DNA of 14,522 nucleotides from Phoronis ovalis (taxonomy: Eukaryota > Phoronida > Phoronidae): assembly GCA_028565635.1 (NCBI GenBank), contig JAOXYB010031876.1, positions 1-14,522 of the forward strand, given 5' to 3'. Under the pieces are notes generated by a model, which made no database searches, was not told the DNA's origin, and was given only the letters and a program-made list of their open reading frames with translations. This document shows, piece by piece, positions 1 to 9,114 of the stretch. A program made the position numbers and the translations under genes. How positions within the stretch are numbered: position 1 is the stretch's first letter; each line of letters begins with the position of its first letter.

Positions 1-208
1 TGGTTTCCCTCAAGCAAGATAACAAATGCGGTAATAGGTTGGTTTATAGTATAGTTTTATTGAAATATATTTAAAAATGGTTGTGCATAGGAACTCTTCC
101 CAGATCTCTAGTGTGTACTGGCAACACTTCAGTATTAATTTTCTTTAGCCAACTACTGTTTTATGCTCAAACTATACCAGAATTGCTGTTATAACTGCTG
201 CGTTTCAG
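1..208 (+). other. Intron end upstream of cassette exon a
   Basis: A/T-rich intron leading to the acceptor at 207-208. The pyrimidine tract is short (ctgctgcgtttcag). Further cassette copies may lie upstream of the window. Confidence 0.7.
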
Positions 209-461
209 AAAAGAACTGTGTTACATCTGGAGTGTTAAACTGGCAATGTTGACACAACTTGGTCTTGCTCAGGGAAGAGACAAAGTGACCATATTGATTT
301 TTGTTGCAACCTACATTCTTATTGGTACACGAACATTGCTTGCTTCATTTGTGTTCCCAGCTATATCAATCTTTCAAATTATGGAAATAAACATATATCG
401 AAGATTCCTTGGAGGCTTTCAGCTAATGGCTGAGGTGAATGTCTTACTCATGCGTCTTCAG
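209..461 (+). CDS. ABCC/MRP-type ABC transporter, alternative TMD1 exon, copy a
   Basis: Internal exon of an ABC subfamily C exporter, coding the stretch before and through the last two helices of transmembrane domain 1. The acceptor is ctgctgcgtttcag/a and the donor is cag/gtaaga. Base 209 completes a codon begun in the previous exon, and 84 codons follow, starting KELCYIW and ending LLMRLQ. Hydrophobic runs VTILIFVATYILIG and FVFPAISIFQIM fit the two helices. After them comes a Glu exactly ten residues before the end (EVNVLLMRLQ), the same spacing as EAIVSIRRIQ in vertebrate ABCC4. It has no stop and no start codon of its own, so it is purely internal. It is homologous and phase-equivalent to 3480-3729, 5848-6097 and 12167-12413, and probably an alternative to them. 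Family assignment is strong; use in mRNA is inferred. Confidence 0.85.
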
Positions 462-1884
462 GTAAGATGATCTCTTGTTGCTGCTTATAATATACTTTGT
501 TTTGAACTCTGAATATGTCCTAATTTCTAGCAGGGCATCATCACTCGCAGTTTCAACTGCTGCTTGCATATATTAATTTATTGTACAGTGATATGTATAT
601 ATATAGAACATATTCTCTACCATTTTAGTGCACTTCTGTAACACTCATGGTGTAGTATGTGCTCTTTTTTAATAAATTAAACAAAATATTTAGTCTCTAG
701 ATGTTTTGTCCGAACCAGTTGTGAAAAATATTGATGTTCTTTTTGACTGAACCGACACTAGTTCACGAGCATATTAGTGCACATTCAGATAGGATTCCCT
801 TTGATTTAATTGTCATTTTCTTCCATACTGAACAGTTGGCCTGCCAATTTTGTGTAAATTGAAACTAACATAGTGTGACAATGCCTCGAGTTGTATGGAT
901 TCTAGTTTCTTTTCCAGGGATACGTTATTTGATAGTATTTGTGCGATTAATAAATTCTTTTTTTGACTTATGTTTAAGTTCACAGTTGATTCTACTGTAA
1001 ACCTGCCAATCATGGCTGTTCCAGCCTTCACCTTAATACTACACATGCAAACCAGCATACATTAAAATTATAACAACTTTCCAAAATTAAAAATAAGTGT
1101 TATATTTAATTTAGTTATGTTGATATGTATATTACAGTATAATACATTTACTCAATAATTTCTTTTTCTACAATTTTGTTTCCCAATTTTTAGTCAGATA
1201 AAGCCTTCATATTATGGTGTAATTGAAGCAGGAAGTAGGGGCTAAATCAATTGATGTAGTACCCACGAGAAGACTATTGCAAAGTCTTGTGATGATGTAT
1301 TTTGTCTCGTGTGGGTTTCAGTTGTCAGAGTAGGTTTACTGCATTTGTGTCTCATGTTTAGTCTTTGTCGTGTAAACATTCGGAATCCAGAAACAGTTGA
1401 AGACAAGGTGCCTAATTCAATATTTCCCATGTTAAACCTTGTACTTTTTTCAATGCTGTTTAATATTGGGTTGTTTTTTTTACTTCCTTTTTTTATTGTT
1501 CCTTATATTTGAATTTGTTACTTATTTTTTTCTTGTTTATCATATAGATGAGGTTAAGCAGTGTTTGTTGGATTGTGTGCTAGTTATTAATATAAATCCT
1601 ATTATGCTCTTATGTTCTTAATTAAATAAGGGTATTTCCAAAAATGAAATTACTGTTTTTTTAACATTTTTATGCCATTTTTGCACCATTTCTTTAAGTT
1701 CAATTTTATTAAAAATATTATAATACTACAAACTATAAATATTTTTAATGGTATATACTTCTAGTGCAATACATCATATAATACTTTTGTATCCAGTTTT
1801 AACAGGCAGCATTTTTGAAAGTAGCAATGCTGAACATGGTTACATCTATTCTAATTCTGTGTCTCTAATATGAAATGTGCCCAA

Positions 1885-1950
1885 GCATATCTTTGATGCA
1901 TTTTGTATGGACAATAGGCATATCTTTGATATAGTTTGGATGGGGTGTGC
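1885..1950 (+). repeat. Two-unit 33-bp tandem repeat
   Basis: GCATATCTTTGAT occurs at 1885-1897 and again at 1918-1930, with related sequence (tttgtatgg and tttggatgg) following each. It is a small imperfect tandem duplication within the intron, with no function suggested. Confidence 0.6.
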
Positions 1951-2142
1951 TACAAAGCATAGGTGTCCGGTCTCCCATTGTGAACTTGAGACTTGCTAGT
2001 AGCTCATTTTCTAGTATTGTTTACAGCTCAAAGATTTTGCCGTATGCTACCAAAGAGGGTAAACTTTTCTGACCCCTACCAAAATTGTCCAATTATTGTA
2101 TATTTAATTAACAAAAATTTCAAAACACAATAAAAACTATAT

Positions 2143-2574
2143 TCATTTTTTGCTTTTCCTCACACACTTTTGACCAGATCTTAAAACGTATATACCTTTG
2201 CTATACCACAAAAACCATAAAAGATGCTCCATTCCATACCAAAATTCATTAGAAAAACTATAGCAGTGAACTAGACTTTCATAAATTCTCAAAGGGACTT
2301 CTATAAATTCTGCTTTTTCCTCTCCATTCTTCATTGGAACAAATATAATTCTGCAACAGTAACTGCAGTATCCGGCTATGTATACATTTAAGGTGGAACG
2401 AACCTGCTCCTTAATAAAATCTGTTAGACTTTTCACAACATACTTGTTATACATTAGAATATATGTAAACAAATTTGATTTCGACAATAGATATGTAAAT
2501 ATGTTGGGATGATTGTCAGTCAATACCTCAAAGCCATGAGGTATATTCTTAAAATTTGCATACGACTTTACTAT
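2143..2574 (-). CDS. Unrecognised open frame inside the first intron (hypothetical)
   Basis: Open for about 143 codons on the minus strand between stops; the first candidate start is a TTG at 2523 (126 codons). The composition looks protein-like: mixed charge, a Cys cluster (AGYCSYCCR), an acidic-basic segment (KNGEEKAEF), an aromatic run (FWYGMEHLLWFLWYSKG) and a basic tail (KCVRKSKK). I recognise no domain and see no clear splice sites, promoter or transposon ends around it. A perfect 8-bp stem with a 6-base loop (2523-2544) overlaps its upstream part. It could be a fragment of a transposon protein, an exon of a nested antisense gene or a chance frame. In this AT-rich intron its length is above what the surrounding sequence shows. 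Confidence 0.25.
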   Translation of the reverse strand: MVKSYANFKNIPHGFEVLTDNHPNIFTYLLSKSNLFTYILMYNKYVVKSLTDFIKEQVRSTLNVYIAGYCSYCCRIIFVPMKNGEEKAEFIEVPLRIYESLVHCYSFSNEFWYGMEHLLWFLWYSKGIYVLRSGQKCVRKSKK

Positions 2575-2842
2575 TCATTATGTCAGTACATTATTATATA
2601 ACAGTATTAAAGCATTATAAATAGCCTGAGAAAAGTAAAGACAAGACACATCCAGCTAGAACTTGTGAACTTTGAAATGTATTTTGACCAGAACATTGAA
2701 ATTATTATGGATGTCATAGTTAATGCCTCATAGGGTTAGGGTGAGAAAGTGAAATCTTTATAAATTGATAACTTCATAGTCAAGATGCACCGAAACTTCA
2801 TGAAGCAACTTCAGTAGATGTTCGATAGCAAATCGTTACTAG

Positions 2843-2962
2843 CCGCTACAAAAGCAAAGAAAAACCATCAGAAGAATTAAGACTTTTAAACAACAATTGT
2901 GGAGGAAACTAGGAGACGAATATCAAGATGAACAATATCAAGAAGACCAAGCAATGTTCTGA
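2843..2962 (+). other. Short protein-like patch, unassigned
   Basis: A 39-codon open stretch after a stop. It is Gln/Glu/Lys-rich, with KTFKQQLWRKLGDEYQDEQY followed by QEDQAMF and a stop. The composition differs from the surrounding A/T-rich intron and looks like the end of a coding sequence. No splice site, start or homologue is evident. It may be a transposon or processed-pseudogene scrap. Confidence 0.2.
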
Positions 2963-3479
2963 TTTATAAGATAGTTACAGACGTTTTAATATATAAAGGA
3001 CTTCATCATAAACAATCTACATATATATTTCCTTGTTCTAAATTTCAAAATTGTAATACATTCAAATATAAAGGGGGTTGTCTGTAAACATATTCATTGT
3101 ATTTTCTTAACACTTCTAATCTAAACGAAATAAAATTAGACACAACATCCTGACAATACTATTTTAATTTTTATTAGCTAACTTACTGTGTCATACTCTA
3201 ACAATTGAACCTTGAAAGCTAGAGGGAAGAGACCGATAGATTTAAGAAATTTGCATGCTTTTGCAATCTTGCATTTTGCTCTGCATCTACCTAATTCTCT
3301 ATCTACCTTTTCTAGCATGTCCTACATACAGTACACTTATTTTATTATCTTCTTTCAAAATAACTTCACTAATTTAATAACATGCACACCATAATCTAGT
3401 AGTACTTTATAAGATGTCCTTGTTTTGCTGTGCTTGAGCACCAGACTTGATAACACATTAAAGGCACATTTATTTTCAG

Positions 3480-3729
3480 ACGAGAAGTTGGTGTTATCCA
3501 TCAAATTCGTTATTTGAATTCAACCAATCATGCCTTTGATTTTCCTGGGCACAAGTATTTGGCAGTCAGTGTAGTTGTAGTGTATATTCTCTTGGGAAAC
3601 AACATGGAAGGATATGTAATATTTCCAGTGTTAGGTCTTCTAAATTGCCTGAGACGGGCTGTCTTGAAATATATGCCATATGCTGTTCAGTTTGGAGGTG
3701 AATGTTTGGCCGCTGTTGCCAGACTAGAG
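3480..3729 (+). CDS. ABCC/MRP-type ABC transporter, alternative TMD1 exon, copy b
   Basis: Second copy of the TMD1 cassette exon. The acceptor is cacatttattttcag/a and the donor is gag/gttagt. One base completes a split codon, then 83 codons run from REVGVIHQIRYLN to CLAAVARLE. The helix-like runs are YLAVSVVVVYILLG, closely resembling the YVLLG helix of ABCC4, and YVIFPVLGLLNCL. RRAVLKYMP then follows, with the Arg and Pro expected after the last helix, and Glu at ten residues from the end (ECLAAVARLE). It is the copy nearest to copy c, with which it shares RRxVLKxxPxxV and GE. A MITE begins six bases after the exon, so the donor is cut down to the first six intron bases. If the donor is skipped, the frame runs on into the MITE for 22 codons to a stop at 3793. 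Confidence 0.87.
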
Positions 3730-3735
3730 GTTAGT

Positions 3736-4234
3736 CCAGTCTCAATTAACCATCCGTTAGTGTTCCGTACCTTCTCAACTAACGTCTGGGCTTAACCATA
3801 GTCAGTTTTTGTTATATTCCTTCAACTTAACAAGAGCAAAATAATTACGTCATTAATCTTTTGCCAACCGAGATGAGCCTTATGTATGATCCATCATCGC
3901 CTACCATGTCTCCCACCATGTCTATTCTATTTCTGAATAGAATTCTGAATAAGTATAGCCGGGGAGCTTGTTTTTTTGCGTAGCAGACTATAGATAAACT
4001 CTGGCAGGATACATTGTGTGTGATTGAACCCGTACCTGCTTAGTCCACTGTTATGCCTATTATTGTAAACTGCAATTTGATTGGTGTCAAGATTTCGTGT
4101 CATTCTATATAGAAATAAAAGGATTGTTGTTCTTTTGCTTTTTGAGATAATAACAAAAATTGATTATGGTTAAGCCCAGATGTTAGTTGAAAAGATACGG
4201 AACACAAACGGATGGATGGATTTATTCAGACTGA
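3736..4234. mobile_element. MITE-like inverted-repeat element, copy 1
   Basis: Non-autonomous DNA element with terminal inverted repeats of about 76 bp (3736-3811) and 81 bp (4154-4234). The outer end reads [TC]CAGTCTGAATAAATCC, with one small deletion on the left, and the inner part includes CTGGGCTTAACCATA. The flanks 3729-3735 (ggttagt) and 4235-4241 (gtttagt) agree at 6 of 7 bases and are the probable target-site duplication. The core holds no sizeable reading frame. The core segment 4070-4088 is the exact reverse complement of 11499-11517 in the second copy, so the two copies are inserted in opposite orientations. I cannot place the superfamily: a 7-base duplication with this terminus is not diagnostic. 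It lies directly against the splice donor of cassette exon b. Confidence 0.85.
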
Positions 4235-5847
4235 GTTTAGTTATGATATCTGTGTCTTTGATCGTACAAAGTATGAAAGAGAAGAATATGTTTCCTTTTA
4301 GCAAACAAGGTAAGCTTGTATTAGTGTAGAAAGTTTGAATGATGTATATTATGCTACAAGATGATTCAAGGATACTATTCTGTAATGTTATTCAAAACTT
4401 TGACTAGTTGAATGAAGTTGGTTACAAGTATTTAAGGTGTTTCCCTGTGATAATTTCTTCCTGCGGGTCTGGATTAAAATGGGGCTTCGCTATCATCGTA
4501 TAAAATAGATAGTTGATAATCTTGAATGCTTAGTTTATATTCATTACAGTCGGTCAGAAGTATAGTGAAATATTGCAGGGTTATTCATGAAATAGGAGCT
4601 AGATATAGGTGGTTTAGGTCTGTTCAGAAATTGCTTTCTGCTATGTCTACTAATTGTTTTTTAACTGGCTTTTCAAGGTGTTGGTTCAAGCACATTCAAA
4701 TGTTCTATTTAATTAGTTCTAAGTATTATGCCTATGACTACACAATAGTACTGGGTATAGTGTCGTCCTGCTGTTGTCGCCGTCTGAAGTACTTTCTCTC
4801 GCAATAACAGTTTTATGAATTATCTAAAACTAATCTGTTTCACCTGTTAGGAAAATTCTGAACTTACTCGAGACTCGCAACTCTGAACTGACACCTACAA
4901 AGAGGCAAAATAAATGAAATTAACATGAATCGTACATACGAATACTGTTTGTAATTTATGTTGCAATTAATTTAAAATGTTTATTTTTGCACTGCTTTTG
5001 ATGTTTAACTTACACCGTAACATAACAAATTGAATTTATGCTCGAGTTTATACCTACGATTATCGATTTAGCTTACATGTAGGAAATCCGTGACAGGAGA
5101 AATCCACCCTAAGCGGGATAGGTACAAGTAATGTGAAGAGTACTGGTGATCAGAAGTTAATCGTACAGAGTATCATCGACCTTGTAGGTTCAGTTCCAAA
5201 TCTTGTTAACTATACTGCATATTCACTAGCTAGTTCGTTTTACAATTGCTATTATTTACTGAATTTACCTTAAAGTTATTGAGAAACATTTCGTAATTTG
5301 TACTGGGGTTCTTGTAAATGGGTTCTTGCATGCTGAATATTCAGTATATAAATATGGCTGCATATCAATGTGGAGGTCAAAGGTTGTAGCCTGATATCTC
5401 AGCAGGAAAGAAGAGGAGTAAGTAGGTATGTAAAATATGGCTGTTTGACTTTCTCGTGATCGAGAGGAACATCATACTAAGTCATGCGGCGGAAAGACAA
5501 AGCTTTGACTGGACAATTTAGGCTAGGTGGGATTTTAGAATGACCTTATAAAATAAATCAATATCCGATCCAATTGTTGACGTTACTGTTAACCGATACT
5601 TTGCTTTACATATGTAACAATTAAAGGGACTACTTCAAAAATTGCGCTACCTAGCTACAAATTGGAGCTACAAGCCACATACAAGCCACAATGTGATGTG
5701 ATCCTATCCTAGGGATATGATGAGAATCTGGCAATACATATGTCTTGTTGTATATAGCATAAACTATATGCTATGTTAGCAATGAATATGTGTGTGAATC
5801 TTAAAATGTACATTTAGTGATTATTTTATCTGTTCAAATCATTCCAG
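4235..5847 (+). other. Intron remainder between cassette exons b and c
   Basis: About 1.6 kb after the MITE. It contains a dispersed repeat at 5376-5573 and a short direct repeat, acaagccaca (about 5670-5690). An 8-bp stem with 5-base loop (5754-5761 with 5767-5774) lies 74 bases before the copy c acceptor. Otherwise nothing was identified. Confidence 0.55.
5376..5573. repeat. Dispersed repeat, copy 1 (diverged)
   Basis: Collinear with 14280-14505 through several anchors: aggtcaaag at the left edge, atggc(t/c)g, cgg(c)ggaaaga followed by aagctt, and taggc(t/c)aggtg followed by aatgacctt. The copies differ by one deletion of about 45 bases and many substitutions. It may be a SINE or the end of another element; no tRNA-like promoter boxes or coding frame were identified. 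Confidence 0.5.
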
Positions 5848-6097
5848 GAAACAAATTGATTATTTGATGAAAACGTGTGTGCTGCGAGCCATTAACCTCT
5901 GCATAGATTATTATGGTCATAAAGTCATGATCCTTATAACCATTGCGACTGTTAGCTTCTCGACTCCACGCTTCTCGCCAGAATTCATCTTCCCAACCAT
6001 TATGTTTCTTTACTATGTGAGGAGAACTGTTCTAAAATTTGTTCCAAAATCAGTAGAGGCACTGGGAGAATTATCGATCAGCTTTCTGAGATTTCAG
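5848..6097 (+). CDS. ABCC/MRP-type ABC transporter, alternative TMD1 exon, copy c
   Basis: Third copy of the cassette. The acceptor is caaatcattccag/g and the donor is cag/gtaatc. One base completes a split codon and 83 codons follow, from KQIDYLMKTCVLRAINLC to LSISFLRFQ. The leading K-Q and the LRAINL stretch resemble the KKEI...LRGMNL segment of ABCC4. Two hydrophobic runs follow (VMILITIATVSF and FIFPTIMFLYYV), then RRTVLKFVPKSVE. The Glu at ten residues from the end (ELSISFLRFQ) and the terminal R-F-Q are conserved. Length is identical to copy b. It sits about 2.1 kb after copy b and 6.1 kb before copy d. Homology is clear by eye; choice between copies in mRNA is inferred from phase only. 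Confidence 0.87.
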
Positions 6098-7010
6098 GTA
6101 ATCCAAATGTATTACAGCGTGTAAGCAGGCATTTGAGAGAAAACCAATACTATAGTCAGTCGAAACTTGAAAGTTCCTGTTGAAAGATTAAAGCTTAATG
6201 TATTAGTCAATAGCCAATCAGTTGCTTTTGCATTAAAATGTATTTGGACTAGGCTAGATTAATGTGATGGGCTAGTTTACGGTTGGACAGCAAGTTGTAC
6301 ATTGTGATATTTTTTCTTTTCTGTTTTTTTAATGTACCAATGGTTTCAAGCTAAGTAATAATTGCAGTATTTCACATTTTCGCAATTAAACCCATTTTTT
6401 AGCCCACATATCCACAATATATAGAATTATTATTATGTTATAAATAAACCTTATTTCTGAACAGTATTTTATGATTAATAATTTTAATTTTTTTTAACAA
6501 ATTATTTCGAGATCTGGACTTTGAGCGCCATCGGAAATGCTCCTCCACCATAGTCTTGACTGGTTTTATTCAATTATTTTATCTCTGACTTTTTGTACTT
6601 TCGTATCTAAGGTGACTATAGATAGGATTAGCACCTTAGTGCACTTGATAGTCATCAACATGTGTTAGATAGCAGTTCTGGCTGCCTCTTTGCCGACGGT
6701 GACTAAATGTTGCCACATAATTTAAGTCCTATTACCATATTATGCACTTGGAGATACAAATTTTGAAGTCAAAACACCATTCAGTGAATACATTAAATAT
6801 TGTCATCACTATTCTTTATGCGACATAAGTAGAACAACAAGCAACTATTATTTGATAATTGAATACTATTTTGGGTTTGCACGATGCATATTAATAAATA
6901 GAGTCAATTTTTTAGTCTCATCATTTATTACCTAGTACCGTATGAGTTGAGGGTTTAGGGCTAAAGCTACTGCTAATCCTGAATTCATCGACAGAGTAGC
7001 TTGATGAATA
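6098..7010 (+). other. Intron after cassette exon c
   Basis: A/T-rich, with no coding or repeat signal that I can support before the TIR element begins at 7011. Confidence 0.55.
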
Positions 7011-7062
7011 CGGTAAAAATTCTCAAATCCGTACATTAAAAAAATTATTATTTTTATTTTTT

Positions 7063-7155
7063 GGGATGTATGAAATTTGGGAAATACAAAATTCTCCAAA
7101 AATATGGGTGTATGAATTCTCGGAATAATAAATGCATAAAGCGGGTGTATGAATA
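7063..7155 (+). repeat. Left subterminal short repeats of the TIR element
   Basis: Three spaced, imperfect units begin gggatgtatgaa, gggtgtatgaat and gggtgtatgaat, and are followed by A/T-rich text with ggaat or gaatt. They match the right-end units at 8250-8320 in the same orientation. Arrays like this often serve as transposase-binding sites; that role is inferred here. Confidence 0.6.
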
Positions 7156-8249
7156 TGGGAATTCCGGAAAAATATATTTTGATATTTGTTTGTCGATGAT
7201 CGTAAATCAGGGTCAAACACTGCCAGTACGGCATTGCGAGAAATCGACGTAAATAGAATCCGATCAATCAATGACAGAAATAGTAGAATGCCTATGGCGT
7301 TATTAAATAATATCCATTTTTCAATGCTTGATGTATCAAATAACGGACAAATTGTGATAGCATGCAAAGTACCTGGCTTCTAGCGGCTGATCTGGCATGC
7401 TTTCTGGCGTTTTTAAAACTTAGTGTTTGCTATGGGGTAATACTTTGCTAACTGCCTCTTCTGGAATAAACATGAGGTAGACTAAGCAGGACACCCTTAA
7501 AAAAATGTTGCCGCTATTGCCAGCCAACCCACGAAAAAAGGTGCCGTCCTAAAAATGTTTTTTTTTTCTTTTTAGAAAAATTTTTTTTGGGCTCTAAAAT
7601 TGTTCTCGATCAAAATCTCCTGTGATCAGTCATTTCCTGAAACATTCGTTGTAAATTCATATCTAGTAAAAAACCCATCTGATCAATGAATGACAGCATG
7701 TCACTTACAGCCAATCACAGTGCGAAAGTTGGCTAGGCTACGGGTTAGCCACCAAAAAAACATGTGAGTCATCAACATGAGGTATGCTTGAAATAGACCC
7801 TCGAACACTTATGTGATAGAATTATCAAGTAAAGAGTTTTAAATCAATAAATTTTAAATAATTCTTTTTATTTTGAACTGCATTAATTATTAATACAATT
7901 GGTCTAACTAGATCTAAAAGAATATTATGACTTAAACACGTTTATGCCTGACCAGAAGCTGAGATTTAATTTATGGTGGATGCCGGTCCAGAACTGTCGC
8001 CAAAAAAGTCATGGTTCTCAGCCGTGATTGGCTGTTTTTTATGAATAAGAGACAATAATTAGCGCCAACCTGAACAGAAGTTGTATTTTGGACACACTTC
8101 CGACAACGTATAGATTTAAGTTCTGTATCAGCGTTCATAAAATACAAAATAGTGACGGAAATTAGATTTTGTATGAATTTGAGAAACTGCAAAGCATCCA
8201 TGAAAAACTAGGTGAACGAATCTAGAGAAACACCAAATTCTCAATTAAT

Positions 8250-8320
8250 GGGGGTGTACGAATTTCAGAAATTATAAAATCTGAAAAAGGGTGTGTGTAC
8301 GAATAATGGAGGTGTACGAA
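8250..8320 (+). repeat. Right subterminal short repeats of the TIR element
   Basis: Three units, gggtgtacgaat, gtgtgtacgaat and aggtgtacgaat, lead into the right terminal inverted repeat. They have the same orientation as the left array, although the element ends themselves are inverted, so the element is not simply a symmetric palindrome. Confidence 0.6.
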
Positions 8321-8336
8321 TTGAGAATTTTTACCG

Positions 8337-8987
8337 TATTTAAGTTAAATATATTTTTTTGTATATAGTACAGTTGGTAATTTAAAGTACACCACTTAGA
8401 AAGCATTCAATGTGTGTTGAATGAATGGAATGATGTTTCTCATAGCGTGTGTGCTGCTAAAAAATTTCCTGTCTTAGTTCATAACATTCGCCTTTTTTTT
8501 TTTAATGCTCATAAAAATGCACTGTCATCATTGCTGTCCCACAATGTTTTACACAATCACTAAATATATACCCAAATTTCAAGTTGATGTCATTTTTAAC
8601 TCAAACTAAACTGTATTAGCAGAGTAATTGGTTGATATGTGAACTTTTTGTGGGTCCACCAAAATGCACAAATGAGAACTAACAAATATGGAGGTATGGA
8701 TACAAGAGTGGATTGGAATTAGACAATGAACGTATACGGGCATTTTCGACATATCAAGTTTACTTATATGATTGGAATACATGTGTGCGTCTGAAGCGCT
8801 CGCTTTTATACTGGAAATCCAATTGAGGGGAGATAGGTTAAATGACACACTACTTTATTCAGGAAAGAATGCACCATCTGGTGAGTTGTGAGTTTCTATG
8901 GTTGTTGTTTTTCTTATACGGGCTCATATTTTCTGCCAACTAATGTGATTTAGTGAACTTCAGGTATAGATGATTGATTTGAGAAAA
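8337..8987 (+). other. Intron between TIR element and LINE-flanking repeat
   Basis: About 650 bases with no recognised gene, repeat or element. Minus-strand frames here are short and without family features. Confidence 0.5.
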
Positions 8988-9114
8988 CATGTTCAACACA
9001 ATTTTTTGAACCTTTATAGCGAAATTAACTGGGACCCCATATTTAACAATCCAGTAACTGTACTTAACTTGGCTAACATTACATTGAAAATTATATATGT
9101 TAATTAAATTAATT
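8988..9114. repeat. Direct repeat A flanking the LINE relic
   Basis: About 127 bp, matching 10000-10126 at roughly 85% identity by hand alignment with a few one-base gaps. Shared blocks include acaattttttgaac, tttatagcgaaatta and acttaacttggctaacatta. It abuts the 3' end of the minus-strand LINE relic, while its partner abuts the truncated 5' end, as a long target-site duplication would. Confidence 0.8.

Larger units (their letters stand above)
462..3479 (+). other. Intron between cassette exons a and b
   Basis: About 3.0 kb of A/T-rich sequence. It holds the small tandem repeat near 1885, the unrecognised minus-strand frame at 2143-2574 and the short patch at 2843-2962. T-rich open frames at 1309-1621 look like low-complexity chance frames. 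I found no fifth cassette copy: there is no ERxxx-type end with xR[LFV][QE] followed by GT. Confidence 0.6.
7011..8336. mobile_element. 1.3 kb DNA-transposon-like element with ~27 bp TIRs
   Basis: The ends are inverted repeats. The left end reads TACGGTAAAAATTCTCAA and then cgtaca; the right end reads the reverse complement with a one-base gap. Bases 7007-7020 and 8327-8340 pair perfectly. TA lies at both borders (7009-7010 and 8337-8338), which would fit a TA target duplication as in Tc1/mariner elements, but the flanking match extends beyond TA, so this is not certain. Inside each end are several short same-orientation repeats of GGTGTA[TC]GAAT. A 12-base inverted pair (7707-7718 and 8024-8035) is nested within. 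The length resembles an autonomous Tc1 element, yet no frame looks like a DDE transposase, so this is a non-autonomous or eroded copy. Confidence 0.75.

Noticed and set aside
813-1058. 81-codon minus-strand frame
   Set aside because: No recognisable domain, no splice signals and composition like the intron; length is within chance for this sequence.
1309-1621. Overlapping Phe/Leu/Ile-rich frames
   Set aside because: They arise from T-rich low complexity, with no family features and no splice sites in the cassette phase.
4526-4807. A 93-codon plus-strand frame after an acceptor-like ttatattcattacag
   Set aside because: The phase at the acceptor (AG at 4548-4549) is codon-aligned, unlike the cassette. 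There is no conserved Glu or xR[LFV][QE] end before a GT, and no recognisable family.
7971-8201. 76-codon minus-strand frame inside the TIR element as a transposase remnant
   Set aside because: A lone Cys-x2-Cys is all that stands out. No DDE motif, helix-turn-helix or match to Tc1/mariner order was seen.
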